Shown one piece after another: positions 31,004 through 39,958 of a stretch of 64,000 bases of DNA; positions within the stretch are counted from its first letter, which is position 1; each line of letters begins with the position of its first letter. Source of the stretch: Sulfurovum sp. AR (GTDB lineage Bacteria > Campylobacterota > Campylobacteria > Campylobacterales > Sulfurovaceae); contig NZ_AJLE01000010.1 of assembly GCF_000296775.1 (NCBI RefSeq), forward strand, positions 62,001 to 126,000. Direction: 5' to 3'. The position numbers and the translations under genes are program-made. The notes under the pieces are model-generated. The model had not been told where the DNA came from. It searched no databases and was given only the letters and a program-made list of their open reading frames with translations.

Positions 31004-32092
31004 CTAAAGTTTCTTCTTTAATCCTTGAATTCTCTTGTATGCTCTGTTGATATGCTCCTCTTTCACCTCTCCATTTTGAACCAATGTGACTATAGTATCG
31101 ACCAGTTTTTTTGTACTGACGGTTTTTTTAGGATCCAGCTGGTTTCCTATCAGTAAGATATCATCTCCTGCATTGATCGCCAATTTAAGTGTATTTTTCA
31201 ACCCATATTTTTGACTGATCGCACCCATTTGAAGGTCATCTGTGATCACCACACCATGATAGCCCAGTTTCCAGCGTAACAACTTTGTAATCGTATTATA
31301 CGAGAGACTTGCAGGGTATTTGGCATCTATATTTTGGTTAAAGACATGGGCAACCATGACTGTATCTGCTTTGTCTTTTAAAAGTCTATAAGGTTCCAAT
31401 TCAATATCATCCCAAAGGTTCGTAATATCGACAAACCCTTTATGTGTGTCACCCACCGAAGAGCCATGTCCGGGAAAATGCTTGATGGAGGTAAGTACAC
31501 CATTGCTATGCATAGCATCGATAAAGGTAGATGCATAGGTAGCAACCACTTTTGGGTCTTTACCAAAGGAACGTCCCAAACCATGAATCACATGGTTTTT
31601 CCTATTGATATCAAGGTCCACCACCGGTGCAAGATCGTAATTGATACCTACACTGCTGAGTTCTTCACTCATTTTTGTATAGGTTTCTTTGATCTTACCT
31701 TGATCCATTTTGATCACATCTGATGCTTTGGGAAACTTACCGTAAAAGCCGTATTTGCTTTTAAGTCTTTGTACCTTTCCTCCCTCTTGATCTACCGCAA
31801 TCAGTAATTTCCCATCACTGCTGCATGCCTGAAGTTCTTTGGTCAGAGTGGCCAATTGTTCTTTTGTGGCAATATTCTTTGGCTTATTTTTATTCACCGG
31901 GTTATAATCAAATAAGATCACTGCCCCGAGGTTATAGTTTTCTATATCTTTACATATCTGACTCTCTTTAGATGCATGTGTACCATGAAAACCGACCATA
32001 AGTATTTGGCCGATTCTTTTTTCCAGTGACAACTCTTGTGCCCATGCATACGTACAAACAAACAATCCCAGACATAAAACTTTTTTTATCAT
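31004..32092 (-). CDS. nagZ: Secreted beta-N-acetylhexosaminidase (GH3)
   Basis: The 362-residue GH3 enzyme has a Sec signal peptide (VLCLGLFVCTYAWAQE). Motifs include RIGQILMVGFHG, DQEGGKVQRL, SIKHFPGHGSS (catalytic His region), VMVAHVF and VVITDDLQMGAI (nucleophile Asp). NagZ cleaves GlcNAc from muropeptides. The E. coli enzyme is cytoplasmic, so a signal peptide suggests a periplasmic form here. It has a minus-strand TATAAT promoter at 32120-32125. Confidence 0.9.
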   Translation of the reverse strand: MIKKVLCLGLFVCTYAWAQELSLEKRIGQILMVGFHGTHASKESQICKDIENYNLGAVILFDYNPVNKNKPKNIATKEQLATLTKELQACSSDGKLLIAVDQEGGKVQRLKSKYGFYGKFPKASDVIKMDQGKIKETYTKMSEELSSVGINYDLAPVVDLDINRKNHVIHGLGRSFGKDPKVVATYASTFIDAMHSNGVLTSIKHFPGHGSSVGDTHKGFVDITNLWDDIELEPYRLLKDKADTVMVAHVFNQNIDAKYPASLSYNTITKLLRWKLGYHGVVITDDLQMGAISQKYGLKNTLKLAINAGDDILLIGNQLDPKKTVSTKKLVDTIVTLVQNGEVKEEHINRAYKRIQGLKKKL

Positions 32093-32119
32093 TAAAAATA
32101 TCCTTTATTTCATCTCACT

Positions 32120-32125
32120 ATTATA
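32120..32125 (-). promoter_or_regulatory. nagZ -10 promoter
   Basis: TATAAT on the minus strand, about 28 nt upstream of the nagZ ATG at 32092. It is divergent from the operator of the first tandem RNA, whose upstream element begins 16 nt away at 32141, so the two could influence each other. Confidence 0.5.
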
Positions 32126-32140
32126 GTGTAACTACTCTTT

Positions 32141-32173
32141 ATTTGCATACGGTTAACCTTCCTGTATTACACT
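32141..32173 (+). promoter_or_regulatory. Promoter/operator of tandem RNA 1
   Basis: ATTTG (32141-32145), 7 nt, TTAACCTT (32153-32160), 7 nt, TACACT (32168-32173) as a -10. It aligns base for base in spacing with the promoter of tandem RNA 2 and of the response regulator gene at 9688. The predicted start is A32180, exactly where similarity between the two RNAs begins. Confidence 0.6.
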
Positions 32174-32179
32174 ACACTT

Positions 32180-32280
32180 ACAAGAGCATCGAGGGACACC
32201 TAAAATATTACCCCTCCCTTTTATAAAGTATTTTAGGACTCCTTTTAAAAACATTTTCTCCTTGTCCCAAAGATGCTCTT
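32180..32280 (+). ncRNA. Tandem structured RNA 1
   Basis: This is a candidate RNA of about 100 nt. Its ends pair: AAGAGCATC (32182-32190) with GATGCTCTT (32272-32280), stacked on GGGAC (32193-32197) with GTCCC (32264-32268). Inside is a 9-bp hairpin CCTAAAATA / TATTTTAGG (32199-32207, 32229-32237) whose loop exposes CCCCTCCC. The 3' single strand carries ACTCCTTTT and TCTCCTT. These C-rich stretches complement Shine-Dalgarno-like AAGGAG/GGGAGG. There is no ORF and no obvious T-run terminator, so the 3' end is approximate. Confidence 0.65.
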
Positions 32281-32331
32281 AGAAAATACTTGATCCATTA
32301 TTACCCTCCCTGATTTATAATGTGTTCTTCT

Positions 32332-32364
32332 ATTAGTATTCAGTTAACCTTATATGACTATAAT
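32332..32364 (+). promoter_or_regulatory. Promoter/operator of tandem RNA 2
   Basis: ATTAG (32332-32336), 7 nt, TTAACCTT (32344-32351), 7 nt, TATAAT (32359-32364). This is a consensus -10 box with predicted start A32371. It shares element and spacing with the RNA 1 and response regulator promoters. Confidence 0.65.
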
Positions 32365-32370
32365 ACTTTT

Positions 32371-32475
32371 ACAAGAGCATCATCAAGAGATAGACCTCTC
32401 TCCCTAATATTTTTAGGTCTATTTCTCATATCATTTTTTCCCCTCCCCCTTTTACATACGATGATGCTCTTTGAA
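32371..32475 (+). ncRNA. Tandem structured RNA 2
   Basis: Paralogue of RNA 1. It starts with the same ACAAGAGCATC and closes with a perfect 12-bp end-to-end helix: AAGAGCATCATC (32373-32384) with GATGATGCTCTT (32460-32471). The inner hairpin GAGA-TAGACCT / AGGTCTA-tt-TCTC (32387-32397, 32415-32427) has a different sequence from that of RNA 1 but the same place, with CTCTCCCT in its loop. A CCCCTCCCCC run (32440-32449) lies in the single strand before the closing helix. The closing helix is longer and altered on both sides, which supports RNA structure. Confidence 0.68.
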
Positions 32476-32528
32476 AAAATCTTTTACAGAATTCGAACCA
32501 ATTACACGATTTTTACATCTTCATAGTG

Positions 32529-32534
32529 TATAAT
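32529..32534 (+). promoter_or_regulatory. -10 promoter of the TlpA-like gene
   Basis: TATAAT preceded by TAGTG lies 29 nt before the ATG at 32564. AAAGG about 9 nt before the ATG serves as ribosome binding site. Confidence 0.5.
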
Positions 32535-32563
32535 CTGTTAAATCATCTATAAAGGCCCATTTT

Positions 32564-33097
32564 ATGAAAAAACTATTCACCATATCCCTTCTACTTTTAT
32601 CACTCTTCAGCTATACGCACGCAGCAGAAGATAAAAGATATTTAGCAGAAATGACCATGACCGACATCACAGGAAAAACCTATGACGTAAGAGGTACAGA
32701 ACAAGGTCTTAACATTCAAGGTCTTGAGGGGAAAGTCATATTTTTAGAATTTTTCGGACATAAATGTCCTCCTTGCCTCGCTTCAATTCCACATTTAATT
32801 AAGCTTCAGGAAAAATATAAAGACACTTTAGCCATTGTCTCTATAGAAGTACAAGGTTATACCCATGAAGAGGTCAAGAAGTTTGCGGAAGAAAAAGGTA
32901 TGAACTACATTGTAGTCTCCGAAGAGAGAGCAACTGAATTGGTAAATTATATTCAGCAAAGAGCACAATGGAGGGGAAGTATTCCTTTCTTGGTAGCCAT
33001 GGACACAAAAGGTGATGTACAATTTGTACAAGCAGGTATGCTTCCAGAAGCATCATTGGAAGAACTTCTCTCACAACTTTCCAAAACAGCCAAATAA
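32564..33097 (+). CDS. Periplasmic TlpA/ResA-like thioredoxin
   Basis: The 177-residue protein has a Sec signal peptide (LFTISLLLLSLFSYTHAAE) and a thioredoxin fold with active site CPPC in FFGHKCPPCLASIPHL, and a cis-Pro region (GSIPFLVAMD). TlpA/ResA proteins reduce periplasmic disulfides, for example in cytochrome c maturation. There are no cytochrome maturation genes next to it. A strong hairpin terminator follows immediately. Confidence 0.88.
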   Translation: MKKLFTISLLLLSLFSYTHAAEDKRYLAEMTMTDITGKTYDVRGTEQGLNIQGLEGKVIFLEFFGHKCPPCLASIPHLIKLQEKYKDTLAIVSIEVQGYTHEEVKKFAEEKGMNYIVVSEERATELVNYIQQRAQWRGSIPFLVAMDTKGDVQFVQAGMLPEASLEELLSQLSKTAK

Positions 33098-33127
33098 TCT
33101 ATCTCCCTCTATACAGGGAGATAGATT
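33096..33127. terminator. Bidirectional terminator
   Basis: Perfect 13-bp stem AATCTATCTCCCT / AGGGAGATAGATT with a 6-nt loop, overlapping the stop codon of the TlpA-like gene and ending 4 nt before the dprA stop. A T-run (TTTT) follows on the plus strand. It can serve both convergent genes. Confidence 0.75.
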
Positions 33128-33130
33128 TTA

Positions 33131-33928
33131 CTAAGAGAGCCTTACAATACCATTTTGTATCGTAATGATCCCCTCAAGCTCTGCTTCATACACCCTGTCA
33201 CCAAACTTTTTAATACTCTCATCAAATGTAGGTGAGTTTTGGCAAAAATAAAAAAAATCATCTTTTGCTACTCCATCCTCTGCGATCTGCCCAAAAGTAG
33301 AAGCAAATGACTCTATGTCATGTATGGCTGTGGCGTTCATCGTGTGCAACAGCTGGTTCGTACCCAAACTTTCGTCAAGTCTTTGAGGAAGCACAAAGAT
33401 CTTTTTACCCATTTTGAACGCATACTCTACAGAACACATGGAACCACTATTGAGATCCGCCTCAGTAACAATAAGCATATCCCCGAGTGCAACGACCAGT
33501 TCATTTCGTACCACGAAACTCCATCCTGTGGCCCTGAAACCATCATTGAACTGGCTCAATACAAGTCCCTTAGTCTCTATACTTTCTATGAGATCTTGAT
33601 TCACTGCCGGGTATCGTATATCCAATCCGTTGGCTACCACTGCTATGGTATTCTCTTCCCCCGCTCCTGCATGTGCGATCGTATCGACTCCCATCGCTGC
33701 TCCGCTGACCACACACACTCCTCTTTTGGCTAAAGCTTTGGCAAGTATATAGGTAGAGTGTCGTGTATAATTTGAGGGTCTTCTTGTTCCCACTATAGAA
33801 ACTTTGGGTCGTTGCAGAAGATCCAGGTTACCCTTATAAAAAAGAGAGGAAGGATATTTCTTCATTGCATTCAAAGCGGGTATATGTTGAGTAACTGTTT
33901 GACTCATGGGGTGCCTTTTTACACCCAT
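33131..33928 (-). CDS. dprA: DNA processing protein DprA
   Basis: DprA loads RecA on incoming single-stranded DNA in natural transformation. The 265-residue Rossmann-like core has VSIVGTRRPSNYTRHST, VCVVSGAAMGVDTIAHAGA, NTIAVVANGLDIRYPAVN, LSQFNDGFRATGWSFVVRNELV and VTEADLNSGSM. The N-terminal SAM-like domain is missing and the C-terminal winged-helix is short, as in other Campylobacterota. Confidence 0.93.
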   Translation of the reverse strand: MGVKRHPMSQTVTQHIPALNAMKKYPSSLFYKGNLDLLQRPKVSIVGTRRPSNYTRHSTYILAKALAKRGVCVVSGAAMGVDTIAHAGAGEENTIAVVANGLDIRYPAVNQDLIESIETKGLVLSQFNDGFRATGWSFVVRNELVVALGDMLIVTEADLNSGSMCSVEYAFKMGKKIFVLPQRLDESLGTNQLLHTMNATAIHDIESFASTFGQIAEDGVAKDDFFYFCQNSPTFDESIKKFGDRVYEAELEGIITIQNGIVRLS

Positions 33929-34045
33929 GATATCATAGAGGCATATCCAGTATTAAAAATATTACATATTGTCATACTTTTAAAAAGAGTATGGTAATTC
34001 AAATTGTGCCCTGACTAAAAGGAGGAAATACCCTTGAGGTGCAGA

Positions 34046-35155
34046 TTATTGATAAAGTTCATCTATATAGATCAGTTTTACATCGTTGAAAATCACAGCT
34101 GCACTTGAGAGCGCTTTCATTGTTGTTTGATGAGGATGTCCTATAGCGATGGCATACCCTTTTTTCTTTGCCATTTTGACTGCTTTTTGAAGCTGCAGAT
34201 GAATATACGGGACCGTATGTATATTATCGATAAAGACATCTCTTGCCACATACGCATCACCAAAATCTTCTACTATCATAGGCACCTTGGTCGAAGCGAT
34301 CGTTCGACTATCCACAAAGAGAAAACCTTCCTTACGAAGTGTTTTATAGAGTGTTCGCATCGCCGCATAGTTATCAGTAAACACAGAACCTGTATGGTTG
34401 TTGATATAGCGTGCCGTAGGGAAAAGTGTTCTAAGCTCTTTTACTCTGGCTTCTATCTCTTCTTTGCTGAAATTTGTCATCAGTGTTTTCGTCTGTTGGT
34501 TAAATTGTGCAGTCCCAGACTCCATAGGTAAGTGGATCATATAATGTTCCAAACCTTCAGCTAATTTATGTGAAGTCATCGAACGCTGTGATGGGGGAAA
34601 TATGGATGGGGTGAGTTTGATACCCGTAGCCTGTATACTCTTGAGCTGACTTCTTGTTGTGACATCATCTATAATGATCACGAGTTTTGGCTGTTCGATC
34701 GTATCTGAAGTGATTGTTTTTTGAATGTTCTTGCTCTTTGGTCTCTCTTCTTTTGTAACGACCTTCTCTTCATTTATTTCTTTTTGAGTTAATGGTTTCA
34801 CAAACGTATTCTTTTCCGTCTTTAGAGCTTTCCTAACAGCAATCTCCTGTTTTTCACGAGGTTTTTCTGTTTTGATCTTTGAAAGTTCCTCTAAAAGTTT
34901 CTTTGGACTCTCTGTGCTATCTGACTTATGGCTCTGTGTGAATGTTCTGTGACCATTCATCCTATCCTGCTGAGCCAGAAAATATCCAAAAATCACCATA
35001 GAGATCATCAACAAAACACCTAGAACGATCAAAAAACTTTTTTTGAAAGTAGAAGAACCTTTTGCAGGTTTTCTAGCTCTTCGTTTTTGTACTGGCTTTT
35101 TTCTGGAAGAAGATCTCGTATTAGTTTTTTTGGGTTGGTTTGCCATGAAGTCCAC
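34046..35155 (-). CDS. Divergent polysaccharide deacetylase (YibQ-like)
   Basis: The 369-residue protein has a basic N-terminus (KKTNTRSSSRKKPVQKRRARK), a transmembrane helix near 40-62, a charged linker of about 100 residues, and a divergent polysaccharide deacetylase domain (formerly DUF610; about 158-365) with LVIIIDDV, LTPSIFPPSQRS, MIHLPMES, INNHTGSVFT, FVDSRT and AIGHPH. Substrate and activity are unknown. It is probably membrane-anchored with the domain in the periplasm. It lies downstream of ilvC on the same strand, past the 128-nt RNA element. Confidence 0.85.
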   Translation of the reverse strand: MDFMANQPKKTNTRSSSRKKPVQKRRARKPAKGSSTFKKSFLIVLGVLLMISMVIFGYFLAQQDRMNGHRTFTQSHKSDSTESPKKLLEELSKIKTEKPREKQEIAVRKALKTEKNTFVKPLTQKEINEEKVVTKEERPKSKNIQKTITSDTIEQPKLVIIIDDVTTRSQLKSIQATGIKLTPSIFPPSQRSMTSHKLAEGLEHYMIHLPMESGTAQFNQQTKTLMTNFSKEEIEARVKELRTLFPTARYINNHTGSVFTDNYAAMRTLYKTLRKEGFLFVDSRTIASTKVPMIVEDFGDAYVARDVFIDNIHTVPYIHLQLQKAVKMAKKKGYAIAIGHPHQTTMKALSSAAVIFNDVKLIYIDELYQ

Positions 35156-35244
35156 TGGTTGTTAAATTTCAGCTATTGTAACAAAGTAGCATTAAGAATG
35201 AGATATAAAATTTGACAGGATTAAAAAAAGTCCATAGACAATAA

Positions 35245-36388
<1,144 letters not shown>

Positions 36389-36515
36389 TTATTATCCTTG
36401 ATGTACGAAGTACGAAAATTTTGGGGATTATATCCAAATAATACTTATTATCGTAAATTTTATCCACAATTGTCTTTTATGATATAATAAATCTTCATAT
36501 TGGAAAGGAGTGAAT

Positions 36516-36977
36516 TTGATCGAATTTCTCAACGAAACTGTTTTATGGTGGCACTGGATCGTTTTTGGTATAGCATTGCTTATTTTGGATATGAGTATGG
36601 GGACCTTTTTTATCCTTGGACTGGGTATCGCTGCGATTATCGTAGGTATACTAGACATATTTTTAGATACCTCTTTTACCCTCGAACTCACCATCTGGAT
36701 GATACTCTCCATTCTTGTCATTGCTGTATGGTTCAAGTGGTTCAGAGAAGAGCCTGTGACAGAGAGCGGACAGTCAAACTACAGACTCGATACCTTAGGT
36801 GTGGTGATGGAAGATATACAACCCCATAGCAGAGGAAAGGTCACATTTGATACACCTGTGCTTGGGAATACCTCCTGGCATGCGATATCAAAAGTAGATA
36901 TAGCCAAAGGGACACGTGTGAAGATCGTACAGATCAGTGGACAGCTCATAGAAGTTGCACCTATCACTCAAAACTAA
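36516..36977 (+). CDS. NfeD-family membrane protein
   Basis: This is an NfeD-like protein of about 153 residues: hydrophobic helices near 9-26, 28-47 and 55-75, and a C-terminal OB-fold-like domain (LDTLGVVMEDIQPHSRGKVTFDTPVLG ... VKIVQISGQLIEVAP). I choose TTG at 36516 because AAAGGAG (36504-36510) is 5 nt upstream; the in-frame GTG at 36510 overlaps that site and is less likely. NfeD partners SPFH proteins, and the stomatin gene follows 14 nt later. Confidence 0.85.
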   Translation: MIEFLNETVLWWHWIVFGIALLILDMSMGTFFILGLGIAAIIVGILDIFLDTSFTLELTIWMILSILVIAVWFKWFREEPVTESGQSNYRLDTLGVVMEDIQPHSRGKVTFDTPVLGNTSWHAISKVDIAKGTRVKIVQISGQLIEVAPITQN

Positions 36978-36991
36978 CTCAAGGAAAAAAA

Positions 36992-37849
36992 ATGGAAATG
37001 TTAAATATCGTTATTATACTCGTCATTGCGGTGATCGTTACGCTCTACAAAGGGATCAATATCGTTCCTCAGGGAGAAGAATGGGTAGTAGAAAGACTAG
37101 GTAAATTTACGCGAACACTTACTCCGGGTCTCAACATTATCATCCCTTATCTTGAATCCATAAGAGAGCGTGTCTCTACGAGAGACCTTATTTTGGACAT
37201 TCCTGAACAAGAGGTCATCACTAAAGACAATGCGGTCATCCACACCAATGCCGTTACTTTTGCACGTGTGACCAATCCTAGAGATGCCATCTATGGTATA
37301 GAGGATTTTAGAGTTGCCATACAGCAGCTTGTCATGACCACGTTACGTTCTATACTTGGAGAGATGAGCCTTGATGATGCACTTTCAAACCGTGAACACA
37401 TTAAAGCTAAACTCAAAGACTCCATTATTGATGACGTTGCCGACTGGGGTGTCACAGTCAAATCTGTTGAGATACAAGACATCAATCCCAGTGCTTCTAT
37501 GCAAGCCTCCATGGAGAGACAGGCAGCCGCAGAGAGAGAAAGACGTGCCATAGAGACCACCGCTGAAGGTAACAAAAATGCTGCCATCTTAGAAGCAGAC
37601 GGTAAACTAGAAGCAGCTAAAAGAGAAGCACAAGCGCAGGTTGCACTGGCAAATGCTTCAGCAGAAGCTATCCGTATGATAAGCGAAAACATAAAAGATC
37701 AGGAACTTCCTGCCATGTTCTTACTGGGTGACAGATATATCAGTTCTTTAGAACAGATCAGTAAAAGTGAAAATTCAAAATTTGTGATTTACCCTGCCGA
37801 TTTACAAGGTGCGATCAAAGGTATGTTGGGGAATGTCTTTAAAAAGTAA
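36992..37849 (+). CDS. SPFH/stomatin-like membrane protein
   Basis: The 285-residue protein has one N-terminal transmembrane helix (about 3-20), then an SPFH/band-7 domain (GINIVPQGEEWVVERLGKFTRTLTPGLNIIIPYLE ... VEIQDINPSASMQASMERQAAAERERRA) and an Ala/Glu-rich coiled coil (about 175-230). It belongs to the QmcA/stomatin group that scaffolds membrane microdomains. The NfeD-SPFH gene pair is a known association and supports both calls. Confidence 0.9.
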   Translation: MEMLNIVIILVIAVIVTLYKGINIVPQGEEWVVERLGKFTRTLTPGLNIIIPYLESIRERVSTRDLILDIPEQEVITKDNAVIHTNAVTFARVTNPRDAIYGIEDFRVAIQQLVMTTLRSILGEMSLDDALSNREHIKAKLKDSIIDDVADWGVTVKSVEIQDINPSASMQASMERQAAAERERRAIETTAEGNKNAAILEADGKLEAAKREAQAQVALANASAEAIRMISENIKDQELPAMFLLGDRYISSLEQISKSENSKFVIYPADLQGAIKGMLGNVFKK

Positions 37850-38165
37850 CTGACTTGTGCCAGATAACATAAAAAGCTTATGTCAATGATATATTTATGG
37901 GGCTTAACATAGTATCTTTTGCTAGCTCTTGTACATTATTCTAAAATTTGTTACTCTAACACTGATACTGAGACTAATGCAAGTCTTCGTGTTAGAGAGT
38001 GAGCGTGCTACTTCATCTACTCACACGGCATCACGATCCCTATCAAACCAATACATTATATTTTAAATTTCATTTTCTTTCTTTATTTTGTCTCTATGCA
38101 TAAATAAATATAACTCTACAGAAGTCTAGGTTTTTATAGGTTACTGGCTTTTCATATCATTGTAT

Positions 38166-38193
38166 AACCTTATAAAGTAATATATTTGATACG
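38166..38193. repeat. AT-rich palindromic repeat, partial copy 0
   Basis: AACCTTATAAAGTAATATAT followed by TTGAT matches the left arm and centre of the repeat found intact at 41937, 43077 and 43967; the right arm is lost. It lies upstream of the FNT-cynS-kinase group. Confidence 0.6.
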
Positions 38194-38226
38194 TTTGTCT
38201 CTGCCTGTCAGCTGCTTCTTCGCTTT

Positions 38227-38246
38227 AAATGATTATTTTTTATACA
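38227..38246. repeat. 20-bp direct repeat, left copy
   Basis: AAATGATTATTTTTTATACA, identical to 41718-41737. The two copies bracket the FNT, cyanase and kinase genes in the same orientation. The sequence is AT-rich, so chance is possible but unlikely at 20 of 20. Confidence 0.6.
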
Positions 38247-38430
38247 ATACAATGAATATTATTAAGACAATATTACCTTATACTTTGCATAAGGAAAATA
38301 CATAACTGTCATAAACGTTATATCCTGCTGGACAACGGAGTGATGATTATCCATATCATCAAAAGGCGATCAAGTTATAGGGTGATCATTTTGCCTGTAA
38401 CACTATTATGAATTAAAAAAAGGAATGAAA

Positions 38431-38478
38431 ATGTCAAAACTACTTATCAAAACATGGAGTGCATCATGTCTTATTTAG
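38431..38478 (+). CDS. 15-codon leader ORF overlapping FNT start
   Basis: ATG with a good AAAGGA ribosome binding site 6 nt upstream opens a 15-residue ORF (MSKLLIKTWSASCLI) that ends with TAG 10 nt inside the FNT gene. The FNT ribosome binding site GGAG (38456-38459) lies inside this small ORF. This suggests translational coupling or a regulatory leader peptide. Codon statistics cannot be judged at this length. Confidence 0.4.
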   Translation: MSKLLIKTWSASCLI

Positions 38479-39305
38479 CACCTACAGAATTTGTAAAAAA
38501 AATGGTGGATTCGGGAGAATCTAAAGTATATATGTCTACAAAAGATACACTGATACGTGCTTACATGGCAGGAGCAATTTTAGCATTGGCTGCTGTTTTT
38601 GCAATTACTGTTGCGATGAAAACAGGTTCAGGTCTTGTGGGTGCAGCGTTCTTCCCGGTTGGATTTATTATGCTCTATTTAATGAGCTTTGATCTCTTGA
38701 CAGGTGTATTTGTACTGGTGCCATTGGCATGGATCGATAAACGACCGGGAGTTACTGTAGGTCAGATACTTAGAAACTGGGGTCTAGTGGGACTTGGTAA
38801 CCTTGGAGGTGCGTTAACTGTCGCGGTTATGATGGCGTTCATCTTTACCTATGGTTTTGATACGGATGGTGGTGCTATTGCCCAAAAAGTTGCAGGTATT
38901 GGTGAAGCCAGAACACTGGGGTATCAGGAACACGGTATTTCTGGTTGGTTTACTGTATTCATCCGTGGAATGCTTTGTAACTGGATGGTAGCAATGGGTG
39001 TTGTGGGTGCGATGATCTCTACAACAGTGAGTGGTAAAGCGATCGCTATGTGGATGCCGATCATGCTGTTCTTCTTCATGGGCTTTGAACACTCGATCGT
39101 TAACATGTTCCTTTTTCCATTCTCTTTGATCATGGGTGGTGACTTTACAGTTGTAGACTATCTTCTTTGGAATGAGGTTCCGGTTGCACTGGGTAACTTA
39201 ACAGGTGGTCTTCTCTTTACAGGTCTGACACTCTATGCAACACACGTAAAAACCGGAGCAAAACGTGAATTGAGAATCAAATCAAAAGACGCTTCAGCTG
39301 CATAA
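38466..39305 (+). CDS. Formate/nitrite transporter (FNT) family channel
   Basis: The 279-residue FNT protein has six hydrophobic helices. APTEFVKKMVDSGESK, LVPLAWIDKR, GNLGGAL (the NxxG-type loop), CNWMVAMGVV and FEHSIVNMFLFP are characteristic of the family. It belongs to the FocA/NirC/HSC group of pentameric channels for small monovalent anions. With cyanase and a kinase fusion next to it, nitrite, or possibly cyanate, is a more likely substrate than formate (inference). The start at 38466 is chosen because GGAG lies 6 nt upstream; an upstream ATG at 38454 overlaps that site. Confidence 0.88.
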   Translation: MSYLAPTEFVKKMVDSGESKVYMSTKDTLIRAYMAGAILALAAVFAITVAMKTGSGLVGAAFFPVGFIMLYLMSFDLLTGVFVLVPLAWIDKRPGVTVGQILRNWGLVGLGNLGGALTVAVMMAFIFTYGFDTDGGAIAQKVAGIGEARTLGYQEHGISGWFTVFIRGMLCNWMVAMGVVGAMISTTVSGKAIAMWMPIMLFFFMGFEHSIVNMFLFPFSLIMGGDFTVVDYLLWNEVPVALGNLTGGLLFTGLTLYATHVKTGAKRELRIKSKDASAA

Positions 39306-39344
39306 GCTGGAGTCTATCAAACATTAGCAAAAAGGATATATTAA

Positions 39345-39785
39345 ATGAAAAAAATTGAGATGACGGAAGCCATCGTTCTGGCAAAAAAAAGTGCCAAGAT
39401 GAGCTGGGAAGCGTTGGCCGAGAAGGTTGGTCTGTCGGCTACTTTCCTCACTTCGGCTTGTTTGGGAATGAACAGCCTGAAACAGGAACCTGCAGAAAAA
39501 CTGTGTGAAGTACTTGGTTTAGACGAAGAAGTAGCGATCACTTTACAAGAGTATCCCAACAAAACCTGGGACTTTACGATACCTCAGGATCCATTGGTCT
39601 ATCGTCTGTACGAAGTCGTCGGTGTGTATGGTGAAACGATCAAAGAGATCGTGGGTGAAAAGTTCGGAGATGGTATCATGAGTGCCATTGATTTCTCTTT
39701 GGATATCGACAAAGAAGAGAACCCACTGGGTGACAGGGTGGTGATCACTATGAACGGTAAATTCCTGCCTTACAAATCATGGTAG
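39345..39785 (+). CDS. cynS: Cyanate hydratase (cyanase)
   Basis: CynS converts cyanate and bicarbonate to ammonia and CO2. The 146-residue protein has the N-terminal helical DNA-binding-like domain (KSAKMSWEALAEKVGLSATFLTSACLGMNSL) and the catalytic C-terminal domain with Arg and Glu of YRLYEVVGVYG and Ser of IMSAIDFSLDI, matching E. coli Arg96, Glu99 and Ser122. It lies 40 nt after FNT. There is no cynABD transporter adjacent, although the NrtABC system at 56.6 kb is of the related family. Confidence 0.95.
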   Translation: MKKIEMTEAIVLAKKSAKMSWEALAEKVGLSATFLTSACLGMNSLKQEPAEKLCEVLGLDEEVAITLQEYPNKTWDFTIPQDPLVYRLYEVVGVYGETIKEIVGEKFGDGIMSAIDFSLDIDKEENPLGDRVVITMNGKFLPYKSW

Positions 39786-39786
39786 T

Positions 39787-39831
39787 GTAGTGCTCAAAGA
39801 TTAATGCCGGCAGGTCTTAATCTTTCACTAC
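39787..39831 (+). terminator. Hairpin after cynS
   Basis: GTAGTG (39787-39792) and AAAGATTAA (39796-39804) pair with TTAATCTTT (39817-39825) and CACTAC (39826-39831): 15 bp with a 3-nt bulge, just after the cynS stop. There is no long T-run, so it may be a terminator or an mRNA-stabilising 3' end that lowers expression of the kinase gene. Confidence 0.6.
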
Positions 39832-39958
39832 AATCAAAAATGAAATAGAAAAGTTTTGAATTAAGGGCATTTTCTCACACAAAAGCTTTTAATTAAACAC
39901 TTTTAAAACCTAAGCTCTCAAGAGTATAGATCCAGATACTATAAGGTGACAAAACACA

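Larger units (their letters stand above)
37850..38430. other. Non-coding region before the FNT gene
   Basis: A gap of about 580 nt with no credible gene. It holds an imperfect hairpin CTCTAACAC (37954-37962) / GTGTTAGAG (37989-37997) enclosing AGACT / AGTCT, and an adjacent GTGAG / CTCAC hairpin (37999-38024). It also holds a partial copy of the island's AT-rich repeat (38166-38193), one of two 20-bp direct repeats (38227-38246), and a GATCA / TGATC hairpin within GGC...GCC near 38369-38396. It marks the left edge of the accessory region. Confidence 0.5.

Noticed and set aside
32180-32475. Tandem RNAs as 6S RNA, tracrRNA or SRP RNA
   Set aside because: They share only paired ends with 6S RNA and are about half its length. 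There is no CRISPR locus, and SRP loop motifs are absent.
37954-38024. Possible integron attC-like site (CTCTAAC ... GTTAGAG)
   Set aside because: The ends miss the RYYYAAC/GTTRRRY consensus at one base each, the fold is shorter than usual attC sites, and no integron integrase or cassette array of that kind is present.
38454-38465. ATG at 38454 as FNT start
   Set aside because: It overlaps the GGAG that serves the ATG at 38466, and the family N-terminus fits the later start.
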